NCBI RefSeq assembly: GCF_013141915.1
Contig: NZ_SROX01000003.1
Span: forward strand, 361,453-425,452
DNA from: Cupriavidus necator
GTDB taxonomy: Bacteria; Pseudomonadota; Gammaproteobacteria; Burkholderiales; Burkholderiaceae
Direction of reading: 5' to 3'
Length of the DNA: 64,000 nt
This document shows positions 38,730-47,592 of this stretch, in pieces. The first letter of the stretch is position 1, and every line of letters starts with the position of its first letter. The position numbers and the translations under genes are program-made. The notes under the pieces were generated by a model, which was not told the DNA's origin, made no database searches, and worked only from the letters and a program-made list of their open reading frames with translations.

Positions 38730-39965
38730 TCAGGCAAGCACGTCGCGATGAACCTGCGCAATCGTTGGCGTGCCGAGCATAGCCATGTTCCTATCGACTT
38801 CCTCCCTGAGCAGGCTGATAGCATGTCTTACACCATGTATGCCACCGACAACCGCTGCATACATGAATGGTCGACCCAGGAAGACGAAGCGAGCGCCCAG
38901 CGCCAGCGCCTTGAGGACATCGCCACCTCGCCGGATGCCACTGTCCATCATCACGACCGTCTGGTCTCCGACCGCATCGCAGATATGCGGCAGTACGTGC
39001 AGGGGTTCGACTGCGCCATCCAGTTGGCGTCCACCGTGGTTCGAGACGATGATGCCATCCGCACCAAGCGAAACGGCGTGCCTGGCATCGTCAGCATGAA
39101 GAATGCCTTTGATGACCAGGTTTCCGGTCCAGCGCTGGCGGATCCGCGCAATGTCCGCCCAGGACAGGTGGTCCCGGCCAGTCGTGTCACGTATTGCCGA
39201 AGCCGAGAGCATGGGCGCGCCGCGGGTCGCGAAGGAGTTCTCGAAATGGGGCATGCCATGAGCGATGAGGGTTCGCAAGAAGGTTCCAGCGAGCCAGCGG
39301 GGGTGGGCCAGTCCGTCCATTGCGAGTCGGAGGGAGGGGCGCAACGGCAACGAGAACCCCGTCCGTACGTTGTTCTCGCGGTTCGCCCATACCGGGATGT
39401 CGACGGTAATGACGAGCGTCGAGAAGCCTGCTGCGCCGACTCTGTCTATCAACGCGTCGATGCGCGAGGTATCACCGGGAAGATAGGCCTGAAACCATGT
39501 GCCGGGGGCAGCGGCATGGACGGCTTCCATCGGAATCAGGGACGAGCCACTCATGATCGCCGGAATGTTCTCCTCCTGCGCCGCCTGCGCCAGCGCGATG
39601 TCGCCCCGATATGCCGAGATGGCGCTGATGCCCACCGGTGCAATGCCGAATGGAGATGCGTAGGTCTTGCCAAATATGGCGGTGTCTTGCGATCGATGGG
39701 ATACGTCGATCAAGACCTTGGGGAGAAATCTAAGCTGCTCGAATGCGTTTCGATTGGCATTGAGGGATATGCCGTCCTCGGCGGCGCCGGAAATGTAGCC
39801 GAACAACGGCCGTGGCAGATGGCTGCGCGCGGCGGCTTCGAAGTCGGCCAGGGAAAGGATCTTCTGCAGCTTGGGAGGGAGATGTTTCTTCGCCGCATAG
39901 GCGGCGAGATGGCGCTGCGTGGCAGGCAGCCCCTCCGGAATTCTTGTGCCTTCGTGGAGTTTCAT
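38730..39965 (-). CDS. FMN-dependent 2-hydroxyacid dehydrogenase (LldD-like)
   Basis: The protein has 411 residues. Family features are FGYISGAAEDG (FMN/substrate Tyr), SPFGIAPVGISAI, WFQAYLPG, LVITVDIPVWANRENNVR, the catalytic His in SNHGGRQLDGAV, and DSGIRRGGDVLKALALGARFVFLGRPF. It oxidises L-2-hydroxyacids with FMN and passes electrons to quinone or oxygen. It follows the GlaH gene on the same strand. I chose the start at 39965 (MKLHEG) with AGGAAG upstream. With GlaH next to it, L-2-hydroxyglutarate is the natural substrate guess, taking the role of LhgO. Confidence 0.9.
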   Translation of the reverse strand: MKLHEGTRIPEGLPATQRHLAAYAAKKHLPPKLQKILSLADFEAAARSHLPRPLFGYISGAAEDGISLNANRNAFEQLRFLPKVLIDVSHRSQDTAIFGKTYASPFGIAPVGISAISAYRGDIALAQAAQEENIPAIMSGSSLIPMEAVHAAAPGTWFQAYLPGDTSRIDALIDRVGAAGFSTLVITVDIPVWANRENNVRTGFSLPLRPSLRLAMDGLAHPRWLAGTFLRTLIAHGMPHFENSFATRGAPMLSASAIRDTTGRDHLSWADIARIRQRWTGNLVIKGILHADDARHAVSLGADGIIVSNHGGRQLDGAVEPLHVLPHICDAVGDQTVVMMDSGIRRGGDVLKALALGARFVFLGRPFMYAAVVGGIHGVRHAISLLREEVDRNMAMLGTPTIAQVHRDVLA

Positions 39966-40050
39966 TTGTCTTCCTGCATTCTGCTCGTTCGAGTGGCGCG
40001 GCATCCGCATCGACACGATCGCAATACGGGATTAACAGCGCCAGCCCATC

Positions 40051-40983
40051 TCATGATGCGAGGGTGCCGCGTTGTCGCATCAGTTCACGGAACAGCGACT
40101 CATTCTTCTTGAAAGGCGCCCGACCGTGGAGGTAGAAATAGTTGTTCAGCACGACGAGGTCGCCGACCGGAAGGGAGACTTCCTTCGTGCCGGCGGACGC
40201 CTCCATGGAGGCCGACAACGCATGGAGAAAGGCCGCTTCGTCGCGGTCGGCGGGCTGGACGAACTGATCAATGAACGACATCGACAGTCCGAACTGGCTC
40301 TGGAAGAAAATGGGGCGCTCGACTCTATCGGAGACATTCTTGGAGCCTGGCGCCTTGTACTGGAAGGGCCTGGTCCCAAGTTTGTGATTGACGAATTGCT
40401 CGATCTCGTCCCAATCATCAAGATGCAAGAAACGCGATTCCCCACCGATGGCATTTTCTTCGGAAAATTTCATCATCAGCAGCCAGTCTGTCGCCTCACT
40501 GACAAACGTCCCGTCAGTGTGCATCGTGAACAGGCGATAGGCCTGGCGCAGGTAGGAGTCGCTGTCGTCCGTGTGTTTCACGATGAAGCGGGCGTAGTAT
40601 GTCCCGGACATTGCATCGTGATTGCTGGGGCCGAGGATATGGCACACGGCCGTACCGAGCCGGACGAAGTCTGCAGAGTCATCCGAAAGGCCCTGGAGAC
40701 CCATCGTGAATCCACCGTGGCGGCGGTTCTTGACCAAGTCAATCAAGGTTTGCGCGAAGCCGTTGCCAAGGCGCTGGACCAGCAGGTTGGCGAGGTGGTA
40801 GCGCATGAACGGGACGTACTCGAGATTCTGGACATCGACATGTCGGGCGTCGTCAAGAAAGCCGGAAAGTGCGGCCTCGTCGGCCGTGACATGCATGAGG
40901 CGATGGTGATCGGCGTGGGGCAACAGATGGAAGAGGGGTTGCTCGGGGGTGGAGAGAATCGCGTCTGCGAGCGGTGCGTTCAT
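40051..40983 (-). CDS. glaH: Glutarate 2-hydroxylase, GlaH/CsiD family
   Basis: This 310-residue Fe(II)/2-oxoglutarate dioxygenase has iron ligands His155 and Asp157 (MHTDGT) and a C-terminal His (about 286, LHGRAPF). Long blocks match GlaH (CsiD) of E. coli as I remember it: SNxDAMSGxYYARFxVK, SDSYLRQ, LHLDDW, SKNVS, IDQFVQP and RELMRQRG. GlaH hydroxylates glutarate to L-2-hydroxyglutarate, releasing succinate and CO2. It starts the minus-strand operon with the FMN dehydrogenase, and a GGAG lies before its ATG. Confidence 0.88.
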   Translation of the reverse strand: MNAPLADAILSTPEQPLFHLLPHADHHRLMHVTADEAALSGFLDDARHVDVQNLEYVPFMRYHLANLLVQRLGNGFAQTLIDLVKNRRHGGFTMGLQGLSDDSADFVRLGTAVCHILGPSNHDAMSGTYYARFIVKHTDDSDSYLRQAYRLFTMHTDGTFVSEATDWLLMMKFSEENAIGGESRFLHLDDWDEIEQFVNHKLGTRPFQYKAPGSKNVSDRVERPIFFQSQFGLSMSFIDQFVQPADRDEAAFLHALSASMEASAGTKEVSLPVGDLVVLNNYFYLHGRAPFKKNESLFRELMRQRGTLAS

Positions 40984-41045
40984 TGGGGTCTCCTTCTAAG
41001 TTCGGGACTCCATTTCAGCCTGCTTCCTGGTCGGCATCCAGCGGC

Positions 41046-41066
41046 CCGAACATAATCTTTATTCGG
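41046..41066. promoter_or_regulatory. LysR-type T-N11-A site
   Basis: CCGAA-N11-TTCGG is an inverted repeat of the kind bound by LysR proteins. It sits 14 bp before the LysR start and about 65 bp from glaH, in the divergent intergenic region. It probably regulates both, by inference. Confidence 0.5.
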
Positions 41067-41079
41067 AGATGGAGATCAA

Positions 41080-41979
41080 ATGATCGATGCCCGGCAATTG
41101 CGATACTTCACTGCCGTGGTCGAGGAGCTGCACTTCGCCAAGGCGGCAGATCGCCTCGATGTGGCGCAATCCGCCCTGAGTGCGCAGATTCAGCGGTTGG
41201 AGCAGGACATGGGAGTTCGCCTGCTGAATCGGAACAAACGGCAACCGGTGACGCTCACGGATGCGGGGCGTCTGTTCCATGCGGAAGCCGTGGGGGCGTT
41301 GCGACATCTGGAACGAGCCGATCAGGTCGGCCGGCTGGCGGCACGAGGCCTTGCGGGCATTGTCCGAATCGCATATGTAGCTTCTGGCGTGAGCAGCGGT
41401 GTGCTGACGCGATTAATGCGCCATTTCCGCGTTTCCCATGGAAATGTGCGCGTTGAGGTCGTGGCCATGGATACGCCACGGCAGTTTGAAGCGCTGGATA
41501 GCGGCGAGATTGATGTCGGCATTGTGCGGCTGCGGCGCCAGTATCCGGCGGGCTTGACGGCAACGCTCATACAGAGTGAACGTGTGGTCGTTGCCATGGC
41601 GGAGAGCCATCCGCTGGCGAGGAAGCCAAGATTGGTTGCCAGTGACCTGAAAGATCAGTCCTTTGTTTCGCCGCAGTTCGACGAGGAGGAGGGCTTCGGA
41701 GAGGTACTGTCGGCGTTGGGATCCGCCGGAGGATTTTCGGCGATTCTCGACTATCGCGTTCAGGATTTCATCTCTGCGATTAGCCTGGCTTCGGCTGGGT
41801 ACGGCGTGGCTGTCGTACCCGAGTCCATGCGGAATTTTCTACAGCCGGAGGTTTGTTACAGAGCCATCCAGGACTTTGAGTATGCTGTTGATTTGGCAAT
41901 CGCTAGCCGGAAGCGAGAGCTTTCCCCTGCAGTTCGCGCCTTTGTTGAGGAGTCATTGTCTTGTGAAACTCGGCCATAG
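41080..41979 (+). CDS. LysR-family regulator divergent from glaH
   Basis: The protein has 299 residues. The N-terminal HTH is DARQLRYFTAVVEELHFAKAADRLDVAQSALSAQIQRLEQDMGVRLLNRNKRQPVTLTDAG, with an effector domain starting IVRIAYVASG. It is divergent from glaH (96-bp gap), a classic activator layout. Its last 240 or so bases are nearly identical to those at 63741-64000, which suggests recent gene conversion with a paralogue. Confidence 0.93.
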   Translation: MIDARQLRYFTAVVEELHFAKAADRLDVAQSALSAQIQRLEQDMGVRLLNRNKRQPVTLTDAGRLFHAEAVGALRHLERADQVGRLAARGLAGIVRIAYVASGVSSGVLTRLMRHFRVSHGNVRVEVVAMDTPRQFEALDSGEIDVGIVRLRRQYPAGLTATLIQSERVVVAMAESHPLARKPRLVASDLKDQSFVSPQFDEEEGFGEVLSALGSAGGFSAILDYRVQDFISAISLASAGYGVAVVPESMRNFLQPEVCYRAIQDFEYAVDLAIASRKRELSPAVRAFVEESLSCETRP

Positions 41980-42243
41980 CGTTGCCGTATTCAAGTGACG
42001 GGCTTTTTCGGCTTGTCTCTCGCAGGGCGGGGCGGTTCTTTGAGCAGGTCAGCGGGCCGCAGCAGATCGGGCACCCAAGCACTGATTGAAACCGGAATCA
42101 ATTGGGCGTCTAGTGGCCTATAAGGCGGGCCGAAGTGGTGGAGAGTGATATGTGCTTCACAAAATGTCGGTTCGAGAATCCAATTGCGGCAAAATTCAAG
42201 AGTGCCGCGCCAAGCTGACATGCGTCTGTCCACGCTGTGGCAA

Positions 42244-43335
42244 CTAGTGTCCTGTCCCACTAATACGTGAGCAAAGTCGGTGCAACTTTTCGAGAATCGA
42301 GTCGGCAGTGGCAGTCCAGCGAAACGGCTGGCAGTCCGCGTTGTAAGCGGTCACGAAATGATCGATGCGTTGGACCAACTGCTTGACGCTAGTGAACGAG
42401 CCGCGGCGGATAGCCTTATCGGTAATGAGGGAGAAGAAACGTTCGACCTGATTGAGCCAGGAACTGTAGGTCGGGATGAAATGCATGTGCCAACGCGGAC
42501 GCGCTGCCAGCCAGGTCTTGATCTTCGGGTGGCTGTGCGTAGCGTAGTTATCGGCGATGCAGTGAATGTCCAGCTCGGCGGGCACGGCCTGGTCGATCTC
42601 TCGGAGGAACGACAGGAACTCCTGATGGCGATGGCGCGGTTTGCATCGCGCCAGCACGGCTCCATTCAGGATGTTCAGCGCCGCAAACAGCGTGGTGGTG
42701 CCATGACGTTTGTAGTCGTGCGTGACGCCCTCGACGTAGCCGAATCCCATGGGCAGCATCGGCTGCGTGCGCTCCAGTGCCTGGCACTGGCTTTTCTCAT
42801 CCACGCACAGCACCAGCGCGTTGTCACGTGGGCTCAGGTACAAGCCCACCACGTCGCGCAGCTTCTCGACAAAGAACGGGTCGGTAGACAGCTTGAAGCC
42901 TTCGGTACGATGAGGTTGCAGCCCGAAGAGTTGGAAGTAGCGCTGCACGCTGCTCTTGGAGATGCCGGTCTCGGCCGCGACAGCACGCACGCTCCAGTGT
43001 GTCGAGCCAGTGGCCGGCTTCGTATGCAGGGTGGTCTGAATCAATTGCGCCACCCGTTCGTCGTCGACCGTGCGAGGGGCCCCCGGGCGAACGTCGTCAT
43101 ACAGACAGGCGATTCGGCGTGCAATGAAGCGCGCACGCCATTTGCCGACCGTGGCGTTGCCCATCTTCAGCCGCTCGGCGATCGCGCTATTGAGCTCACC
43201 GTCGGCGCTGCAGAGGATGATGCGCGCCCGATTGCTCAACGCAGCAGGCAACGACCGGCTGCGCGCGAACGCCTGCAACTGCGCGCGTTCGTCTTCGCTC
43301 AACACCAATTCGGCCTTCGGTCTGCCCGTAATCAT
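42244..43335 (-). CDS. IS630-type DDE transposase
   Basis: The protein has 363 residues. The N-terminal HTH is in LPAALSNRARIILCSADGELNSAIAERLKMGNATVGKWRARFIARR, then a second HTH at VRAVAAETGISKSSVQRYF. Catalytic residues are in LVLCVDEKSQ (first Asp), IADNYATHSHPKIK (second Asp) and SSWLNQVERFFS (Glu). It appears intact. Its stop codon TAG is completed by the flanking target TA plus the next base, outside the element. Confidence 0.93.
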   Translation of the reverse strand: MITGRPKAELVLSEDERAQLQAFARSRSLPAALSNRARIILCSADGELNSAIAERLKMGNATVGKWRARFIARRIACLYDDVRPGAPRTVDDERVAQLIQTTLHTKPATGSTHWSVRAVAAETGISKSSVQRYFQLFGLQPHRTEGFKLSTDPFFVEKLRDVVGLYLSPRDNALVLCVDEKSQCQALERTQPMLPMGFGYVEGVTHDYKRHGTTTLFAALNILNGAVLARCKPRHRHQEFLSFLREIDQAVPAELDIHCIADNYATHSHPKIKTWLAARPRWHMHFIPTYSSWLNQVERFFSLITDKAIRRGSFTSVKQLVQRIDHFVTAYNADCQPFRWTATADSILEKLHRLCSRISGTGH

Positions 43336-43407
43336 CTCGATATCTCCGTTCCCAGAATGCCGAAACGGTATGCAAGACTAATGCCAGTTATTTACGGGAC
43401 AGGACAC
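42247..43407 (-). mobile_element. IS630-family insertion sequence
   Basis: The element is 1161 bp. Its ends match as inverted repeats starting GTGTCCTGTCCC at 42247 and ending GGGACAGGACAC at 43407. It is flanked by a TA duplication at 42245-42246 and 43408-43409, typical for IS630. It encodes one transposase. It is inserted in the zinc-ribbon end of the decayed cyclase gene. Confidence 0.92.
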
Positions 43408-43964
43408 TAGAGTCGAGCCCAATAACCAAGTATTGCAGTGAGTGTGGCGCGCCTCCAAGTGCAACTCCACTTGCGGAGTTTGCCCCGGTTCATTACACGC
43501 CACCCCACCTGGCCGAGCGCACCTTGCCCGAACAGGCAACGCTGGAAGCGAGGGGGAGCGCGCGGGCGAATGCAAAACGATCACGGCACTATTTGCCGAC
43601 ATGGCCGGATCGACGGCGTTGATCCACGACTTGGATCCCGAAGAAGCACGCCATCTCATTGACCGTGGTGGCCTCATGATGGAGACCGTGCATCACTACG
43701 AAGGCTACGTCGCCAAGTCCCTGGGCGACGGGATCCTCGCACTGTTCGGGACTCTGGTCCCGAGGAGAACGCGCTGGTGGGCGTGCCCGAAAGTTACCAG
43801 ATCGAGGAGACGCTCCCCAGCTTGCATATTCCGACAAAGAAGGGGTGCTTGCCGCCCGCATCGACCGGCTTTCCATCGCGGAGAGGGCACTGTTGCAGAC
43901 GCTTGCGGTGATCGGCAAGCGGTTCCCTCTGAGCCTGATCCGGCAGGTTGTCGGGCAGCCGGAA

Positions 43965-44001
43965 GATGAACTCGCCCTCCTGCCTGGAGGGCGAGTTCAT
44001 C
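43965..44001. repeat. Perfect 16-bp inverted repeat within the decayed cyclase gene
   Basis: The arms 43965-43980 and 43986-44001 are perfect reverse complements with a 5-nt loop. The right arm codes EGEFI in the ATPase frame. The left arm codes DELALL. It is at a deletion junction, so it may be a fold-back repair product. It could also act as a transcription hairpin. Confidence 0.7.
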
Positions 44002-44221
44002 TACGACCTGCCCCCCTTTCCCGAGATAGAGTATTCGTTCAAGCACGGCCTGGCGCAGGAGGTCGCTGGCAGTTCCCTGCTTACGGAACATCGCATTGCG
44101 CTACATGCACTGGTCAGGGACTATGAGCGGCGTCCCGGCGTATTCGAGGCCATGGTCTATATTGCAATGGGCGGACTTCTACTGCGCAGAGCCGCCCATC
44201 CTTGAACTTTCAAACTGGCTC

Positions 44222-45418
44222 TCAGAAGGTGTGACGGACTCCCACGGCAGCACCGAACATGTTGTCCTTCCCTGTGGCAAGCGCGTAGCTGTTGCCGAGC
44301 GCGAGGCTGTTTGCGAACACTGTCGCGGCCGAGTCAAGCATTAGCCCGGCATGTTTCGAGAATGCGCTGGTGAGATAGAGGTCAGTCCGTTTGGAAAGCG
44401 AGTAGCTGGAAAGAAAGCCTACTTGCCAAGGATTCGGTGAAGACGTGCTGTCCAGGAGTCTCTTCAGATTCTGGTAGTTGTATGAGAGCGCAATGCTCAA
44501 TGCGGGTGTGACTTGAAAGGTTCCACCGATCCAGTATAGATCGTCGCGCTGAAGCGTGTCCCCATTGGGTGCCTTGTTTTGTCCCCAGCGATAACCCCCC
44601 ATGAGTTTCGCCGCGCCAAAGCTATAGCTGACGGCAGTAGCTGCTTTCTTGAAGGAACCGCTGCTAATGGAGCCGCCAGTGATACCCATCGACGGATTGA
44701 GCTGATCGTAGCTGATCGCCAGGCCAAGCGGCCCGGCGAAATAGTTCAGCCCGGCGCCATACGCCGTATCACGCCGAAAGTGCCCAGGCGCTTCGCCATT
44801 GCCGCCTAGTGCGACACCGGGCGCTACGACTTGTGGCAAGGCAACGCCCGAACCAAAGGACCAATGCGCAACCGCCGTAACCGGACCGAATGTGCCGGAA
44901 TACTTGAGCAAATTGTCTTCCCGGAAGTTTGGGCCGGTGAGTGCAACAACCGGATCATACTGCGTAGCAAATGCCATTGGTGAGAAGTTTGCCAGCGCAT
45001 CAAAGGCAGAGGTGTACTGCCGGCCAAAAGATAGCTGGCCATAGCGTTGGTCCTGCAGTCCGACGTATGCCTGCCGTCCGAAAAGCCGTCCACTTTGTTC
45101 ACCGACTCCAGTATCGATGGCAAAGCCACTTTCGAGCACGAAGACTGAGTTCAAGCTACCAGACAGTGCTTCAACACCTCGCAGGCCCCATCGCGACCCG
45201 GCGACGCCGCCAGAGTTCATGCGGTAGACATTATCCCCGGTGCCGGAAGTGAATTGATTGGATGCCGACGGTACGCTGCCGACGTGGTTGGCAAACTCGA
45301 CGTTGATATCTGCCACGCCATACAGCGTGACAGTAGATTGCGCGTTGGCGTTGAATGTGGCGCCCAGGGCCAGCAGGGCTGACACCGTGGCGGCAGAATG
45401 CTTTGCGCAACGACTCAT
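44222..45418 (-). CDS. Gram-negative porin (Porin_4 family)
   Basis: The protein has 398 residues. A signal peptide (MSRCAKHSAATVSALLALGATFNANA) precedes the mature start QSTVTLYGVADINVEF, typical of beta-proteobacterial trimeric porins. Features include GSRWGLRGVEAL, the QAYVGLQDQRYGQLSFGRQYT block and C-terminal Phe (GVRHTF), the outer-membrane sorting signal. I chose the start at 45418 because GGAGACGAAGT precedes it; a longer frame upstream is not porin-like. It may serve uptake of substrates for the neighbouring catabolic genes. Confidence 0.93.
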   Translation of the reverse strand: MSRCAKHSAATVSALLALGATFNANAQSTVTLYGVADINVEFANHVGSVPSASNQFTSGTGDNVYRMNSGGVAGSRWGLRGVEALSGSLNSVFVLESGFAIDTGVGEQSGRLFGRQAYVGLQDQRYGQLSFGRQYTSAFDALANFSPMAFATQYDPVVALTGPNFREDNLLKYSGTFGPVTAVAHWSFGSGVALPQVVAPGVALGGNGEAPGHFRRDTAYGAGLNYFAGPLGLAISYDQLNPSMGITGGSISSGSFKKAATAVSYSFGAAKLMGGYRWGQNKAPNGDTLQRDDLYWIGGTFQVTPALSIALSYNYQNLKRLLDSTSSPNPWQVGFLSSYSLSKRTDLYLTSAFSKHAGLMLDSAATVFANSLALGNSYALATGKDNMFGAAVGVRHTF

Positions 45419-46194
45419 ACTTCGTCTCCTGTGTTGGCGTGCGACAGAGCGACGCCAGTTCTTTGATGTGTTCGGTTCGGTCGCGATGACCTTGTCGAAG
45501 GGGCGTAAATATTTCTGTTGCACAGCCGCCCAGAGCCAGGCTTTGGGGTGCGAGCCATGCCGCAAGCAATGCGCAGCTGGTGTGTTCGGCGCTGCGATTG
45601 CGGTGATGCATGATCAAGTTCTGTGCCAAGGAGGATTAGGTGCAATTTTCGAGGGTAATCCCGTAATTAATGCTGTCGAACTCAGCTCTGAAGTGAGCCT
45701 AAGCAAATCCCAGAAGACAGCCGGCGGACATAAGTGTCCGGTTGGGAGACAGAAATGTCCCACGCTTCGAATTATGGAAGAGGGATGTCTCTGCTAGGGA
45801 AGCGCAGCAAGAGCGAGGGGGCTGTCAGGAAGGCGGAAACCGATTTACTTCACGCCCCAGCATGGACCTAGCTGCATCAAATATTGTCTTTCTTTCTTCT
45901 CGTAATTTATCACTTGACAATGTGTGCGCTTCGACCAAGAATTATCGAACGATAAAGACAAAAGGAGACAACATGTTGCCCATCCGCCCTTTGCATCCGT
46001 GGAACGGCATTCCGTCCTCGATGCCGCTCGCTTCCACCTCTAATTTCGTCAGGCGTCCCTAGGTCGCCCCTTCAGTTGGCTCATGCGTCGCAGCAGCAAC
46101 GGTGACCGTCTGTCATCGGCGCGAGAGCAGGAACCTCATGTATTCGTCGGGCCACATCTGCAACTGGCCTCTAGTCGACGACCTGGAAATACAT
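45419..46194. other. Divergent intergenic region porin / Mo-hydroxylase operon
   Basis: This 776-bp gap carries the promoter of the cox-type operon. It has TTGACA at 45914-45919 and AAGAAT at 45937-45942 (17-bp spacer), with operator-like 14-mers TTATCACTTGACAA (45907-45920) and TTATCGAACGATAA (45942-45955). The second is a near-perfect dyad. The 14-mer starts are 35 bp apart, the same as upstream of the ABC operon. A small ORF follows at 45973. No gene is seen in 45570-45900. Confidence 0.55.
45973..46062 (+). CDS. Possible leader peptide
   Basis: A 29-codon ORF (MLPIRPLHPWNGIPSS..., ending VRRP) starts after a strong AAAGGAG site, 7 bp upstream. It lies right after the operator-promoter block and before the Mo-hydroxylase operon. 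It may be a leader peptide or the remnant of a longer gene. No family is recognised. Confidence 0.4.
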   Translation: MLPIRPLHPWNGIPSSMPLASTSNFVRRP

Positions 46195-47067
46195 ATGAAA
46201 CCCACATCCTTTGAATACCGCCGGCCCGGCACGCTGGATGACGCCCTGCGGCTGCTGGCACAGTCCGGCCCGGACGCCAAGGTAATTGCTGGCGGGCAAA
46301 GCCTTGTGCCGATGATGAACTTTCGGATGGCCCGGCCCGATGTGCTGATTGACATCAATGGCGTGAGCGAACTGGATTATCACCGTCGCGACGGCGATAT
46401 CCTCCGTATCGGCGCGTTAATGCGGCACGCCGATCTGAAGGATTCAGCGCTAGTCCAGGAATGCTGTCCTTTGATGAGCGAAGCCTATCACTACGTCGCG
46501 CACGGAACCGTTCGGAACCGCGGCACCCTTTGTGGAAATCTGTGCCACGCCGATCCGGCTTCGGAGATGCCGGCAGTCATGCTCTCTGTAGGGGCCACTA
46601 TGGTGGTTCGAGGCATTGGCGGCGAACGCCGCATTGCGGCCGAGGACTTTTTCCAGGGCATCTATGCCACGGCACTTGAACCGAATGAAATATTGGTCGA
46701 GGTGCAAATCCCGGTGCCGGCGAGCCGCCGCGGTTACGCGTTTGAGGAAGTGTCGGCGCGCCAGGGCGACTTCGCCATGACTTTAGTCGCCGCGCTGCTC
46801 GATATTCGCGGTGGACGTATCGAGGAAGCGTCGGTCGCCTACGCGGGTGTGTCAGACCGGGCGCGGCGTCTGCCTGCGGTCGAGCAAGCTCTGACAGGCC
46901 AGTCGCCGTCAACGGAGTTGTTCGACCGCGTCGCTGCGCTTGCTAGTGAAGGGTTCGACCTTATCGAAGACATCCATGCGGACAGGCAGTACCGCCACGA
47001 CCTGATTCGTACGCTGACCGCCCGAGCGCTCGCCAGGGCGGCGGAGCGCGCCCAAGGGCATGCCTGA
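46195..47067 (+). CDS. Molybdenum hydroxylase FAD subunit, CoxM type
   Basis: The protein has 290 residues. The first FAD motif is IAGGQSLVPMMNFRMARP (about residues 31-48) and the second is GTVRNRGTLCGNLCHADPASE. The C-terminal CO dehydrogenase flavoprotein domain is present. It passes electrons from the 2Fe-2S subunit to the acceptor. I chose the start at 46195 (MKPTSFEYRRP) by family N-terminus; the open frame begins at 46102. It is followed by the 2Fe-2S subunit 27 bp later. Confidence 0.9.
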   Translation: MKPTSFEYRRPGTLDDALRLLAQSGPDAKVIAGGQSLVPMMNFRMARPDVLIDINGVSELDYHRRDGDILRIGALMRHADLKDSALVQECCPLMSEAYHYVAHGTVRNRGTLCGNLCHADPASEMPAVMLSVGATMVVRGIGGERRIAAEDFFQGIYATALEPNEILVEVQIPVPASRRGYAFEEVSARQGDFAMTLVAALLDIRGGRIEEASVAYAGVSDRARRLPAVEQALTGQSPSTELFDRVAALASEGFDLIEDIHADRQYRHDLIRTLTARALARAAERAQGHA

Positions 47068-47094
47068 CTGCAACGCACCACTGGAGTTGAAGCC

Positions 47095-47592
47095 ATGACA
47101 GTCCACAAGATCGATGTTGCCGTCAACGTTAACGGCAAAACTTATGAGCGGAGCATACCGACCCGTATGCTGCTTTCCGATTTTCTTCGTAATGAATGCC
47201 ATCTGACCGGAACACACGTCGCCTGTGAGCATGGGGTCTGCGGCGCCTGTAACGTCATGCTTGATGGCAAGACGGTACGCTCGTGCCTGACGTTCGCCGT
47301 ACAGGTGCAAGGGGCGGCTGTAGAAACAGTCGAAAGCCTCGGCACGATCGAGAAGTTGCATCCGTTGCAACAGGCGTTCTGGGAAAAGCACGGCCTGCAA
47401 TGTGGCTTTTGCACGCCGGGGATGCTCATGACCGCCAAGGAGCTGCTGAGTGTCAATCCCAATCCCACGCGTGAAGAAGTCGCAGAAGCCATCTCGGGCA
47501 ACCTCTGCCGATGCACGGGTTATCAGACGATCGTCGATGCCATCATGTCGGCAGCCGAAACCATGCGCCAACAACAAGGAGTGCAGCCATGA
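47095..47592 (+). CDS. Molybdenum hydroxylase 2Fe-2S subunit, CoxS type
   Basis: The protein has 165 residues. It has the N-terminal plant-type [2Fe-2S] cysteines CEHGVCGACNVMLDGKTVRSC and the C-terminal four-helix [2Fe-2S] set CGFCTPGMLM and CRCTGYQ. It shuttles electrons from Mo to FAD. The stop overlaps the start of the large subunit (ATGA). Confidence 0.95.
   Translation: MTVHKIDVAVNVNGKTYERSIPTRMLLSDFLRNECHLTGTHVACEHGVCGACNVMLDGKTVRSCLTFAVQVQGAAVETVESLGTIEKLHPLQQAFWEKHGLQCGFCTPGMLMTAKELLSVNPNPTREEVAEAISGNLCRCTGYQTIVDAIMSAAETMRQQQGVQP

Larger units (their letters stand above)
42150..44205 (+). pseudogene. Decayed adenylate/guanylate cyclase-ATPase gene, split by IS630
   Basis: Frames read in pieces. 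MCFTKCRFENPIAAKF (from 42150) and, after a frameshift, CVCPRCGN before the IS; KYCSECGAPP after it; then the cyclase domain KTITALFADMAGSTALIHD with AKSLGDGILALFG at about 43570-43755; then ATPase fragments PEENALVGVPESYQIEE, DRLSIAERALLQTLAVIGKRFP and, in another frame, EGEFIYDLPPFPEIEYSFKHGL to 44205. The layout (zinc ribbons, cyclase, ATPase) is that of the class III cyclase-ATPase family. Deletions of several hundred codons, frameshifts and the IS make it non-functional. Confidence 0.8.

Noticed and set aside
41991..42260. An 89-codon minus-strand frame between the LysR gene and IS630
   Set aside because: Its start is inside the IS and it overlaps the start of the cyclase pseudogene on the other strand; it has no family features.
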